From contig NMRA01000047.1 in NCBI GenBank assembly GCA_002633005.1, positions 374,913-438,912 on the forward strand: a stretch of 64,000 nucleotides of DNA. The letters run 5' to 3'. The position numbers were made by a program, and so were the translations under genes. Below are positions 49,480 to 62,072 of the stretch, piece by piece. Source of the stretch: Phoronis australis (Eukaryota; Phoronida; Phoronidae). Numbering within the stretch: the stretch's first letter is position 1; the number at the start of each line of letters is the position of its first letter. Under the pieces are notes generated by a model. That model did not search any database and had not been told where the DNA came from. It saw nothing but the letters and a program-made list of their open reading frames with translations.

Positions 49480-52400
49480 TGCGCCCACATATTTTTATGT
49501 GGACGCATTATGCCATCATCTCTGTTCGTCCGTCCGGGCAGCGTCTGTCCGGCGTCCGCTGCTTTATCTCCAAAACCCTTTGACATACGTTCATGAAATT
49601 TGGCACATATGTTCCATTGATGAATGGGACGGCGGTGCGAACTTTCGGACGGATCCGACTACCGGTGTGCCCCCTAGTGGCACTTTTAGTTTTTTACGCT
49701 TACCTTTGTATCTTCAAAAGTCCTGAACGGATTTTCATGAAATTTGGTATGTAGGCACCTATTAGTGAGATGACGCTATCCTCCCATTTTCAGATGGATT
49801 CGACGTAGTTTACGCCACCTAGTGGCCATTTTTAGTGTTTTCGAGTCTGTTTTTGTGCGTCCACCCCTCTATCAACCAAACCGCTCAAACGATGATTGTG
49901 AAAATTGGCATGTATATGCTTACTATGTAGAGAACGGTTGACGATAATTTTCCGACGATTTCGACTACTGTGGCGCCTCCTTGTGGCAGTTTTTTTTTTG
50001 CGCCTATGGCTGTATCTCCTAAACCATTCGCAGGAACTTTACGAAATTGTGTAAGTATATTTATATGATGTTAACAACGGAAGATGACGACTTTTGGATG
50101 AATCCGACTACCGGTGTGCCCCCTAGTGGCAATTTTATTTTTATGCTTACCTTTGTATCTTCAAAAGTCCTGAACGGATTTTGATGAAATTTGGTATGTT
50201 AGCACCTATTAGTGAGATGACGCTTTTCTCCCGTTTTCAGATGGATTCGACATAGTTTGCGACACCCAGTGGCCATTTTTACTGTTTTTGAGTCTGTTTT
50301 TTGGCATCCACCCCTCTATCCAGGGCTCGACATAACGAGCTGCAGGTCGCATCCGCGACCTGAAATTTGGAAATGCGAGCTGAGATTTTTGTCAGCTCGT
50401 ATCAAGTCGCAAAATGCGACCTGGAATTTCCAACGAATGCGAGCTGAGTTTTTACACTTCTCAACAGATGCCTGGCAAATACAAAGCAGCACTTGTTAAT
50501 CCGATCGTTATTTGGTTGTTGCCAAGTCCAAGTTCAAAAGAACACTAACCGAGAACAGCCCTCCCGATGACTTGTAAGCAAGTCGCGTGAACATGGGATA
50601 TGCAGAATCGATCTTTGACGCGTTTCATTGGCTAACACTTTCGGCCACTTTTGTAAATTTCCGGATTCGCCGAAGAAAGTTTCGGGCCACTGCTTAACAC
50701 GTGATAAAACTTCACAAAACAACGGTGTTTCTACTAATTCTTAAGCGATCAACTTACCAAACATTGTGGTGGACAAAAATGTTTATTTTTAACATAAGAT
50801 GTCCTTATTACATGTACTAAATATCCACGACAATATCCCTGATATCGCACTGCGGCACCGTTAGCGCGCAAGCGGTCCCGGCAGACAATCGTGACTTAGA
50901 CTGAGATGTGCTTCTCCTTTTTATCGTATTAAGACAGCCAAAGAGAAAATGACAACCTTATTAATCCCCAAACGACGGTCACGTCTTTACTTTCAGTTGC
51001 CAAGAAATTCTCAAACCCTTTAGTTGTTTCTGGGGCTACGTACGCGAAATATGATTTGTATTTCACCGTTGTTGCCAACGTAAAGTGTAGGCCTACTCCA
51101 GCGATTCAAGTGCGTGAACTTACGTGTGCGCACCACTTCAAAGAACAGCGACAGTCCTAAATGAAAGAGTATACCGGCTTGGCTCTAGTTTATTTGAAAA
51201 TGAACTCAGATTCCCAGCGGTTATAAAAGACCCGATGTCCCGGTACAGATATAACCCAGAACTGACGTTTTCCTGTTCCGATTTTTCCCGAGGTCGATGT
51301 TCTGTAAACCCTGTATTCTATGCCCGTAGCCAGCTATTGCGTCTAAACTGGCACTAGATGCGAAATTGTGGTTCAAGTTAGCGAACTTTTCATTCTTCTC
51401 TTTATACACCCCCCCCCCCCGCAACTTTTCGCTCCCCGAACCACCGTCGCCGTAAAATGTTCAGACTCCTATAGAAACAACCTTGTTCCGGCTGAAGCGG
51501 GCAGTTAAAAACAAAATCATTCCGGGTGGCTAAAAAGGGTACAATGTAGGTGGTAACGATATCCAGAAAGTCACCCCTACTAGATGGAGTTTGCCTCGCA
51601 AAATCGTATTATTATAACGTTTCTTACCATTGCAGCGTTTTAATATCTTATTACCGCAAACACTGAGGTTAACGACTATGCTCACGCACAAGCCTACTCC
51701 CTACCTTTAAAGTGTTTCATAATAAGCGCTCACTGATCTATTAAAAGTCCCCCCTTAAATTTTGAGAATTTCCAATTAAGCGCCCACAGTTCAAGCTAGC
51801 GCCCATCATAGCACACTACAAACGACCGTATGTGGTTTAAAATTGACACGCAGCTTATATGGTGTGTCACTTTCATTTTACACAACTTCAGTTTTCAAAA
51901 ACGTCTTTTCACAATATGTAAAAACCAAATCCCGGCTTTGTTTTATACCTCGGAAAGAAAGTTAACACTAGTGACATGCGTGTCGTTTTGTGACTGACCT
52001 ATTTTTCCCGTACTTGGAAGGTATTGAGGAGCAAACTCGCCATTACCCGAGTTAGTTTGAATCGTTAACGACTTTGATGACAGCCAGTAGCAGGCCAGAT
52101 CTAACAAAATCCCGGATACTTTTTCAACGGGCATTTTCTCCCTTTTCACATCGCAAATTTAGCTACTCGAATGCACAAGTCAGTTAGAGAGCACTGATTC
52201 AACTTTCACGTCGGCAACTTGCCTTGCGCTCTAGAGTCTTTCAATGGCGGTCGTGAAGAACAGTAAGGCCGTACCTGCATGAATGAAGTCAATTTTGAGA
52301 TCCGAAATTTGTGAGTATTTAACGCTGCAGGTAAGAGCATAATCTAAACATTTTCTCGATGATCTAAAAAATCTATTTTGGCGCGTAAAAATGGCGGGAA

Positions 52401-53180
52401 AATTTTGCGACCTGGCATTTACGAATGCGAGCTGGATTTTGAAAATGCGACCTGGGATTTTGGCTAGGTCGTAAAATGCGACCTGGAGATTTTAATAGCG
52501 TCGAGCCCTGCTATCAACCAAACTGCTCTAAGTATGATTGTGAAAATTGGCATGTATGTTCTTACTATGAAGAGGACGGTTGACGCTGAATTTCCCATGA
52601 CTTTGATTACTATGGCGCCTCTTAGTGGCAGTTTTTTTTGCGCCCATGGCTGTATCTCCCAAACTGTTTGCAGTAGCTTTACTAAATTTAGCAAGTGTAT
52701 TTATGTGATGTTGACAACGGACGATGACGACTTTAGGATGATTCTGACTACCGGTATGCCTCTAGTGGCAATTTTAGTATTTTACATTGACCTCTGTATT
52801 TTCATAGGTCTTCAGGTGTATACTTTGTGTTACTTGTTACTTCGTGACTATGAAGGAAAAGTTCCAAATAGAAATTTGTTTCTGGCATTCTAATGCTGTG
52901 CTAATCTCGTATGTTGGTAAATTTGTTTTAAATTCTATATTTCTGTGGTGCTTTAAGCAACTGATGTATAGAATGTGCTTGTATTATGAAGATCACTCAC
53001 ATTTTGCCCCTAGCCTATTGAGGAGACAATAACCATGCCTTTCCATTTTGCAAAGTACAACATACTACATATATGCCCTCTACTGGCCACTTTATGGTAC
53101 CAATAAACAACCCTAGAAGGATACCGTATATGGTGCAATTGTGGGCGCATTTCAACGCTCTGCGTTGCTCTTGTTTTTTA
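49480..53180 (+). repeat. Long R1 repeat copy, interrupted by a transposon
   Basis: Starts with the hairpin-like CCCACATATTTTTATGTGGA and ends CATTTCAACGCTCTGCGTTG ctcttgtt. Inside, similar units recur, each with 'tgtatctcc/tcaaaa...gaacggatttt(c/g)atgaaatttgg', then 'gactaccggtgtgccccctagtggcaattt'. Blocks at 49620-49800 and 50090-50270 are near-duplicates. The 50321-52510 transposon splits it. Confidence 0.75.
50321..52510. mobile_element. 2.2-kb TIR element nested in R1, 5-bp CTATC duplication
   Basis: Left end CAGGGCTCGACATAACGAGC, right end ...GCGTCGAGCCCTG; TIR of about 11 bases. CTATC is present on both sides, and the intact R1 unit at about 49868-49890 shows the empty site with a single CTATC (cccctctatcaaccaaac). 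Both ends carry subterminal words GCGACCTGG/AATGCGAGCTG. The middle has no transposase frame, so it is non-autonomous. A related scrap is at 61795-61915. The TIR start CAGGG is hAT-like, but a 5-bp duplication is unusual for hAT. Confidence 0.85.
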
Positions 53181-54660
53181 AATTAGAACTTGTCCAAGAC
53201 ATTTTAAATTAATTGCATTTAGGATTATGATTTAGAAATATGTAGAGCTAACTTATCAGATGCTGGTTTCTATTTAGTGATTAAAATGAATAAGGTTTCA
53301 TCCAGCTCTTTAACTCATGCCTTCTTTTCAAATTTAATAAGAGGCTTTAAATAATGCCACATCACAGAACGTTCAAGTACAATTATGAATTTATTGATCC
53401 ACGATGGTATTTTTTTCGAGTTTCTGAGAATATTCCAGCAGATATTTATTCTTCTTCCGGTTGCGTCTGTTCTTCCCGTGGTCTCCCACAATTTCCTCTA
53501 TACTTGCTAAATGTGGTTTAATCTCCTCGAAGCTCAGCAGAAAAAAAAATTAGTCGACTAATTCTTAAAAAGATTGAAGGATGAAAAATATGAAAGATTA
53601 GACAATGTAATAATTTGCTATGAAAAAATTTCATACAAGCCACCCAATGACCCAATACACTGAAAAACGCAAAAACAAAAAGAGTGCTTACAGTCCGTGA
53701 GGGTGTGACAAAAATGCTCAATATAGTAGGTTACAGATTCTTACCGCTTGAAAATTCACGGTATCGGCTTTTTCAACAGAAACACAACATACATGTAGCA
53801 GGTCGAAGCAGAAATAACATGATTGTTGATTCCAGTGCAATAGCAACTTGACATGTATTCCTTTAGGTCTCTTGTTATTTGCTATATACTCTAGAACACC
53901 TTAGGATTTCTTTTGTATGAATATTTTTGCATCCTGAATTTCCCAAAAGCTAAGCATTTCTGTACTTACACGGGGTACCAACAGAAAAACAATAAGTTCA
54001 TTAAATTAACATTTTGTTTTATTTACATTTTATAATGTGGTATAACTGTTTGATTTTAATAAGTTGAATTCTACTAAGAATAACTAGATGACATTGTAAA
54101 CTATAAGTTTTCTGAAAATAGTTTTGAAGTTGAAAAAAATCAATGCATTTAAATGAAATCTGTAGCAACTTCTTCACTTAATTTTAAAGGTGCCTTTGTA
54201 ATATTTTATGGTTTTAAGGTTCTCAGGTGTGAGACACATTTTATCATGCAAGTTTAGAAAGTAAAAGTATGACCTAAGATTATTTTTATTGGCTGAAAAA
54301 TTTCAATTTCATGAGTGTGACGGACGTACTTGACGGACGTACAAATTTGCTGTACGTCTGTCACACAATTTCTGACTAAACGAATAACTCCTGGGATCTA
54401 AAATTTTGGACAATAGTAATGACTAACAAGTTAAAAGAGAATCTGAAATAAAATTATTTTAATTTTGATTAAAAACTTTAAACGTAACTAAACTTTTTAA
54501 CACTTTTTTGTGATGGACGTACGGCACCATGATATCCAGGAGTTGACCTTTGACTCCAAGAGGTCATTGATGTGCCAAAGTTGAAATATTATTTTTTATA
54601 AAGTTTGGGGTTCACGTAATTGCACAAAATTGATAGTATAGTGAAAACCCCATAATTAGC
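53181..54660. repeat. Right block with GACGGACGTAC motifs
   Basis: GTGTGACGGACGTACTTGAC near 54315, an inverted-like TGTACGTCTGTCACAC near 54350, and TGATGGACGTACGG near 54513. Pairs with the block at 48586-49479. Otherwise AT-rich without a supported gene. Confidence 0.5.
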
Positions 54661-55789
54661 TTTTTTATGACAGTAATTAACAACACACATGAAAATCAAG
54701 CTCATTTTTTGGGGTCAAGTGACTCCCAAAAATGGGTCCATTTAAGCAAAAAATTGAAAGTTATAAGACAGTCAAATATGGGTCCCGAAACTAGAGAGAG
54801 AGGGCTTTCAGATGAGACCAGAAATGTTGGTGTAGCCAGAATTTTAATTTTTTGTGTCGAGGTTGACCTTTTCATGGAATTGTCCTTAACAAGAGAAGAA
54901 ACCGCCAATTCTCAGAATGACCATGGGGTAAGAACTGGTTTCTTTGATCAAGTATATATAAAACAAAGTCATGAATTTATGACGTGTAAAAAAGTTCAAC
55001 TGGAGCCATCTGATAAATGCCTAATACGTTCTGTCAAATGTTGGAAAGATGTATGTACCTATGTTCTTTCTACACTTCCTGGCCTTCTTCAGAAAAAATT
55101 GAATACGTTGTAACATATCTGCATGGTAATTTTTGCATTGGAACATGGGAAAATATTTCGTCCAGACTCTTCAGTTCTTGTTGTGGGTTGTGGAGGTACG
55201 TTTTCGGTTTCAAGTTTGCCAAGAAATTGACAGCATTGAATCCAATGATCACTTGACATGTCATGAAGATAACACTTGTTTGTATCTGGAGAAGAGATGT
55301 TGAACATCTGATATTGGCTGAGAAATCCCATAAAGTCTGTGAGAGCCTCTTTAGTGAGGGGTGGGTGGCTGGGGTTTAAAGCCAACTTTAAAGGAGCTTT
55401 ACTGTTAAGCCTACTGTTGACTCTATCTTCAATTTGGGGGTCTTGAGACTTGTAAGTATGAAAAAGATTTTCACTGTTTGACAAAATTCTTAAGCACATG
55501 GCAAAGAAAAGTCCCGTCCACTCACAGACTTACCCTAGAATAACTTGCACTTAAATGCAACTTCGTGCCCCTTTAAAGTGGAGTGTCCACAAACACATAT
55601 CCTATAACTAGGGTAAGGCGGAAGTTGTCACTCTGTGCATGACAGTGATGGAAAAAAGAAAACCTGCCTGTATGTAACCACAGCAAATAAAAGTACTTTG
55701 GCCTTTCCCCAAGGTTTTGGCCACACAGCCGCATAGTAGTGACGCAATTGTTACCCTAAAACAAGGTACACTACCTCGATAAGGTACGT
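54661..55789. other. Unassigned stretch with two overlapping open frames
   Basis: A plus-strand frame (54667-55113, 148 codons) and a minus-strand frame (55089-55499, 136 codons) are longer than the local background. Neither has a recognisable domain or a confirmed splice partner. The minus frame has normal-looking composition (LNPSHPPLTKEALTDFMGFL) and might be an exon. Confidence 0.25.
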
Positions 55790-56250
55790 GGAGTAAATGT
55801 CCCAAGTGGGGAAATTGCACTTGTTTAAATAGTGTCCAGATAGCCCCCAAACCCAGCGACAACTCATTTTGGGAGTAACTTATTCTAGGGTAAGTCTTTG
55901 TGTGGATGTCACAAGTAGGGCAAGTTGCACTAGTTCAAATAGCGTCCACACATCTCTCAAACCTAGTGACAACTCTCGTTCTAGGAGTACGGTAACTTGT
56001 TCTAGGGTAAGTCTGTGTGTAGATGTCACAGGTGGGGCAACTTCCACCAGTTTGAATACTAGTAGCATCCTCACTGCCCTCAAACCAAGCGACAACTAGT
56101 TCCAGGATTTACTTGTTCTAGGGTAAGTCTTTGTGTGGATGTCACTAGTAGGGCAAGTTGCACTAGTTTAAGTAGCGTCCACATAGCCTCCAAACCTAGA
56201 GTGACAACTCGTTCCATGAGTAAGTTGTTATAGGGTAAGTCTGTCTGTAG
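55790..56250. repeat. Tandem array, unit about 112-117 bp, roughly four copies
   Basis: The word CTAGGGTAAGTCT (or close) recurs with GGGTAAG at about 55888, 56005, 56121 and 56233. Between them, 'tgtcacaagtagggcaagttgcactagtt' and 'gcgtccacat...cctagtgacaactcgttc' recur with drift. Open frames on both strands are products of the repeat. Confidence 0.8.
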
Positions 56251-57766
56251 AAGGCACTAAGGAGGATTGCAATATTTGTGAAAGAATTTGTGTAATTACT
56301 CCAGGTGGCACTGCTGTGCATTCAAAGGTCCTCTTTAAGTTTCGTCACATATTGCTAGGATGATTTCTGTCGTACTTGTCTGGATTATAGCTCAGGATGC
56401 CCAAGTTGGGAACACAAAAATCAGGAGGTGGGCGTTAAGGCGGCCTTTATCCACTTATCATTCAGTCAAATCGCAAATGGTTTCAGGCATTCTAAAGAAC
56501 TTGCAGTGCATTATTGGTTGGTGTAGGGCTCTGCACTAGTTGGGTTATCACAGGGTCATTTTATGTTGTGAGCATGGTCTTGCAAACCGTGGAGAAATTG
56601 CTTCTCATCTTATTAAGGAACAAGCTGAGATCAGTTTATAGGTGGTATCTAGTCAAAATAAAGTTTGAACAGAAGTTGGGTTTATAGCCAATTAAAACCA
56701 AATTCGTAGTTGGTTGTTTCCCTGAACCGACGGCCAATATGGATAAATGCTTCAGACTCCTGTTTAAAAATTGGTAGTTTATACAGAGGTGAAAAATTTA
56801 ATAACAGTTTCAACGAAAACATCTATAATAAAATATCGAATTGTATTACGAGATGTTTTCTCTCCATTTTACTCAGCATGCAGGAGGAACAAGGAGAACT
56901 GGAGTTGTGACACTGGCAATATGTGTCTATAAGATAACACAGTGAGGCTTTAAGCGAAAATAACGAGGTTACTGTTATCACAATAACTGCTGTGTTCACA
57001 TGCTGGGCAATTTTTCACCTATTTAGCTCACAGTATAGCAGACGAGTAGAACTTCATTTTGTCTAGTTTTTGAACAAAAATAAGGTCCAAGAAAAGTTTA
57101 GTCTGTTGTTAGCTAATAGTTTGTAGTGGGCAGATGTCATAAAACAGCATTTAGTAGAATTTATTATCTGTGCTGTATAGAAAGTTAAGTAATCATTGTT
57201 TGAAAGATAGAAAAATGGGATTTTGGCAGTTGTTTTTGTTCGAATTCAAAACATGTTGCATTCAGGGACACAATTTACAAGGTATTTTGAATTCCACCAT
57301 ATTGGACTTTTGGTACCAGTTAAGAGTTGCTGAACTAATGTTCTTGCTACCGAGACAATGAACAGGGTGACATTAACAAGGCATTGTCATTGGAATAGAC
57401 CTGTCATGAAATAGCAAAGCGCCACTCTCATTCTAAGGTATTAACACACAATGCAACAAATATCAAAGCTTTCTTGTTGTCATGTCCTAATGCAGAATAA
57501 CTTGCATAATTGCATTTTGAGCTACAATGCTGACACCACAAAATTGGCAAAAGGTGTGTACATATGAGTGCTGGATGTGCTTCCCTTGTTTAGTCAACTT
57601 TCGAGTTCTTGACCTTTCGAAAAGTAGGCCAACCTTGCAATGTATTTTTCTACCTCTGAAAGAGGAGATTTCTCCTAAAGAAGGGCCTGTTGTTTTCATT
57701 TCTTCCACAATTTGTAGGACATTGACTGGTAGCATGAGGTAGCACCACCCCCACGTGTCAATCAAG
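56251..57766. other. Flank upstream of the membrane-protein gene
   Basis: No gene seen. A TTGTAG acceptor-like site near 57718 may start the 5' UTR part of the exon holding the ATG at 57767; a short upstream ATG-TAG lies just before it (near 57734). Confidence 0.35.
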
Positions 57767-60700
57767 ATGGGTTCCCGTGCTAACTCAAGGGGCGTGCTCA
57801 TGCGTTCAAAGACTCCTGTCATCCATGAGGATGAATTGTTGCTTGGGGGTCACACAGAAGAGACGTCACTTCTGGGAGACTTACAGAGTAATGGCAAAAT
57901 GAGGTAAGTGTAGATCATATGTCATGCATGCAGTTCTCTCTTTGTTGAAGAGGCTTCCATTTTCATCAAGTCATCACACAAAGTCTTGATAGTGTCTTGG
58001 GAAAGACAACTTTTAATCATTCTCAAACTACGTTTTACATATTTTCCATTATTGTCTAGGTCATTGTTTTATCATTATGCACATCTTTCAGTTATGTACA
58101 GGTGTTGCAGTTATATACCATCCACATTTGCAATCTTGTGTGAAACTTCATGAAAGTAATTTTAAGAACTTGGAGTAACTACAATTACTACATCTGTTGA
58201 AAATTTTGCAATAAGATCCACTGAGTCAATAATTTAGTTGTGCAAAATTAGTAATAAATACTCATTCACCAACTTCTAAAGTGCAGTGTAAACAAAACAG
58301 ACTGAGGATTATAAGGGTGTACTGCATTTGAGCTTATTTGTTCATTCAGGACTGGGGTATTCAAAACCCATAAGAGATAATAAAAACAGTTATCTTCTCA
58401 GCCAAGACCACACACCCTTTGTTAAGTTGTGTTTACTGATCAGTCCATCTGTGATAGTTGTATAGTACAGAACATGGTTCAATAAGAACTGCTTTCACTG
58501 AATAACCTTACTTTTCAATTTAAAAGGCCTATTGTGTGTAAAGACATATCTGTCTGCAAAACACCAACACGTTATGCAGACTAGTTACTCCTTCCAAGTC
58601 CAAAATGGTTACCCTGACCCAGTAGGATGACAAAAAAAAAATCTTGTGGTCGCATCTCCTGAACTGATTACAGAATTTTTATGTTGTTTGAATGAAAATC
58701 TTGTCACCTCACGGTGAGCTGGTTGTTTATTCATTGTAGCGAGAACTACTATCTTTCATGGGTCGTTATCGATATAGAACTCGTGAATATTATTTTTTCT
58801 TTTAAATAAGACTTGAAACAGCGTAAGGGGTGGTTTACATTTTAAACTAGTGTGGTTCATTGGTGGGGGTTGTTTGCATGATCTTCTCCGCTGTTGAAGA
58901 ATAAATCTAGCACGTCCTAGCACATAGCCTGAAACAGCTAGCTAAAACGTAAAGTCGCTCTGGGTCTAAAATGGCAAAAGAAGTGAAGCTCACTTTCTCA
59001 GCCCTCTAAATTTCTATTTGGAGTCAACTCAGTGAAACCATCATATACTCAAATGTCAGTCTGCCAGTTTTTGATAAACAGGCTTCTTGTTGACAGCAGG
59101 ACTTATACAAGTCTATTGGGGAAGTATAAGGTGCTCTGAAATAGGCCAAATTAGCCAATCATGGGCCAGATTAGCCAGTTCAGATCTATGTTATGATGCC
59201 GACTTGAGCCTCTTTTTGGCATTGAAATATTAAACGTTTATACATTTTAAGAAAGGATTATAGAGAAATTTATTTTCAGATAAAATTGTTTTATTAAATT
59301 GTGATAAATCCTTTAGGAATCGTTCAGGAAGTGATGTGTCAAATGTGACGCGGTACCTCAGTGTGGACCTGACTCATACCACAGACAAGGCGTCCAAGAC
59401 CGGCAAATTGCGTCAAGTGAAAGTATGGGTTTTATTCAGCATCACCGTGGTGTTCTCTGTAAGTTCATTTATTTTCAGATTAGAAACGATGATCCTAAAC
59501 ATGTTTCACTACAAGGATGCCAAACCTGACTTTGATCCATTAATATTTATTGCCACGAATAAATGGCCGGAATGATCTAAATTTTCCACCATGACTCCTG
59601 AGTGCTAGAGAAATTCACCATCGAAGTAGCTTTCTTTATGAGTCATGATAGGACATTATGTGTTATGACGAGGAAACGGGTTTTGTTTGCTTTGTTCTGT
59701 TCCTGAACAGAATGAGTCTAGTATACCGACGTCTGGTTCCAGCTTCCACAAAACTTTAGTTGATGTCTGGTTCTAGCGACCTCCAAACTTTACTCGAGAC
59801 TCCACTTGAAAATTAACCAGTCACATCTTGTGAAAGTGGAAAAAGGCTCAAGGCAAAGCCTGCCATTGGTCAATTTTTGAGTTGAATCTGAAGTAAAGTT
59901 GGGTGGTCAAACGCCCTCAGATCTTTCAGTCAATTCTTGACATAGATCACCCATATGTGACTCTACACCAATTCGCAAAGAATGGATTTCCTGTGACATA
60001 GTGACATTCTCTGACAAAACTTGCTTGCCTGAAATTTTGTGACATTTTAAGAATTTTGTGACAAATTGTGTGCCAAGTAGTTAGTGCTGGTGTCATGTTG
60101 GGTTACAGTTATTTTATGTTGCATCAAGGGATGGGTCCTTTTGTCAGAAATTTTAAAATTGTGGAATTCATCGTTCAGTCACCGAAAAATATTGTGTCCC
60201 GCGTACATGACAAAAGCAAATTTGTTGTGACTTATAAATGCAAAGAGCACCAACAGAGACTTCCCTGTGACATTTTGGAAATTTTGAGGTGTGACAAATT
60301 GTGATTCGCCATTAAACACGAGTCCATTCTCTGCAGTAATGGGTACTCACAGTTCATCACTCCTTGTTTTGCAGGTACTGTTTGTTATCAATGATGATGC
60401 AGCTGAAACATCTAATGTTGTCCATGTATCCAGCGCTAGGCCGTATGGTGAGTACGCGGTGGACGATGTATCCAGCAATGTCTACACGCTGGTTGGTTTT
60501 TCCTTTTGAAACAAATATTACTTTTTTCTTTGCATTTCTTGCCATTTTCCCATCCACACGAATACGCTAAACATGTGACTGACAACTCTTTTTTTTCTTG
60601 TGTCGAAAAAGTTTTCCCTGCACAGAAGTACATTTAATTGTTATGTCAGTGTTGTCAAACAGTTGCTTTTTCACCTGTGTGCATGTTCGTGTGGACGTGA

Positions 60701-62072
60701 GCATGTGTGTGTGTGTGTGTGTGTTGTGGAAAAATAAATTTCTCTACAAAAATATTTAACAAAAACTTACTTCTGGTTATTATAATTGTTGTCAGTAGAG
60801 TTCGTCACTTAAAATTGCTTTTAAGCATTAAATATGGTTATCGTGAAATACATTCCAGTTGAAATTGTTGTAACAATATGAAAACAAAATAAAGTATTTG
60901 GTTATAACTCAATAAGGTTTTGTGCAAAAATTCTCTCTTCAATTCTGTGCAAAGGATTGCAATTTCCACTTTTCAGAAAGTTGCATACGTTGCCATCTTC
61001 GTTAATACTCATTCAAAAGTTAACTCAAGTTTTGTCTTGTATTGGCTATTTAAACAGTCATACTAAAAATTGCAAGGTTTTCTCAATATTTATCCTTTGT
61101 TGAGGAAATTCACAAAGTGAAACATTTCCTGTCTTGCATTTTGAGGGCTGAATTGAAAATTGCTTACCATGTATTTACCATAAGCATGTACAGTATGCAT
61201 GAAACTTTACTGTTTTGAAATTTGCAGTCACCAACATATCTGATAAGCCTCGTGATCCTGTAGTGATGTTGAAAGTGACTGGCCCATTTGTTGATCTCCA
61301 GGATAACATGTCTTCCTCGATAGACAATATCACCTTCTGGATTCACGACAGGTGGACACAGTCAGTTAAACCACAGGTACAGGTTGTGCTAAATTCAAGT
61401 TAAATTCCCTCACATTACCACACTTAGTTCACACGCCGACTTGAAAATTTCAGTTTTTGCCACCTGACAAAAGAATCAATTGAATGTTTTCTGTAAAAGC
61501 AATGAAAATGAGTGTGCCCAGACAAAGAAACATGAAAAAATATATTTTACATGAATTGTCGACCAATCTATCTCAGAGGAGTAAGGGCAAAAGGTATGAA
61601 AATACTGTTTTAAAAGCCATGTCTACTAGATAAAATTTTCATCTTGGACGCATTGTTCAAGCACAGGATTTGATATGAACAGGAATGTCGCAGTTGCGAA
61701 AAAACAATATTTAAGATGAACAGTCATGACTGCAGAACCGTAGTTGTAAGTTCAATCATTCAAAAGTATACTTCATGTTATTTTTAGTCCATTCCCATAT
61801 GATTGTGTGCTTGGCTACTTTGTGGCGACGTGGGATTTTTACTAGGTCGCTAAACAAAATCTGAGGTTGCATTCTTGGTGACTTGCACGTCATCACATCG
61901 AGCCCTTTTACTTTCCACTATCAGTTTATGCCCTGCCATTGAAATGTTCTAGGTGATTCTTATATGAAGTATTTCTTTGTTGTCTCTGTTCTGTGTTGTA
62001 GAGATTTGACTTGGCCATAGACCCTTCATCAAACAGCAAGTCTCAAAAGACCAAACAGTTTGTTTTTGACAG
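57767..62072 (+). CDS. Probable type II membrane protein, 5' part (continues past the last found exon)
   Basis: Five exons join in frame: 57767-57903, 59317-59458, 60375-60447, 61228-61376, 62002-62072, giving 190 residues and leaving phase 2 open, so the gene continues. The ATG (CAAGATGG) has a strong context. Residues 1-81 are polar and probably cytosolic, ending in a basic stretch (KLRQVK). Residues 82-98 (VWVLFSITVVFS + VLFVI) form a membrane segment split by a phase-0 intron. The following part has two N-glycosylation sites (NIS at 120, NIT at 151) and alternating hydrophobic residues like a beta-rich outer or lumenal domain. The basic side facing residue 81 predicts N-in topology. I could not place it in a family. 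The next exon was not identified in the last 1.9 kb. Confidence 0.7.
60704..60724. repeat. (GT)n microsatellite
   Basis: About ten TG units in an intron of the membrane-protein gene. Confidence 0.9.
61795..61915. mobile_element. Scrap related to the 50321-52510 element end
   Basis: 'gtggcgacgtgggatttttactaggtcgct', then 'catcacatcgagccctt', recalls the right end of the 50321-52510 element ('gcgacctgggattttggctaggtcgt', '...cgagccctg'). Diverged and truncated. Confidence 0.45.

Noticed and set aside
54667-55113. 148-codon plus-strand frame
   Set aside because: No recognised domain, no splice support, and it follows a repeat block. Left as unassigned.
55869-56099. Opposed 76- and 71-codon frames with repeated residues
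   Set aside because: They follow the ~115-bp tandem array on both strands, with no other evidence for a gene.
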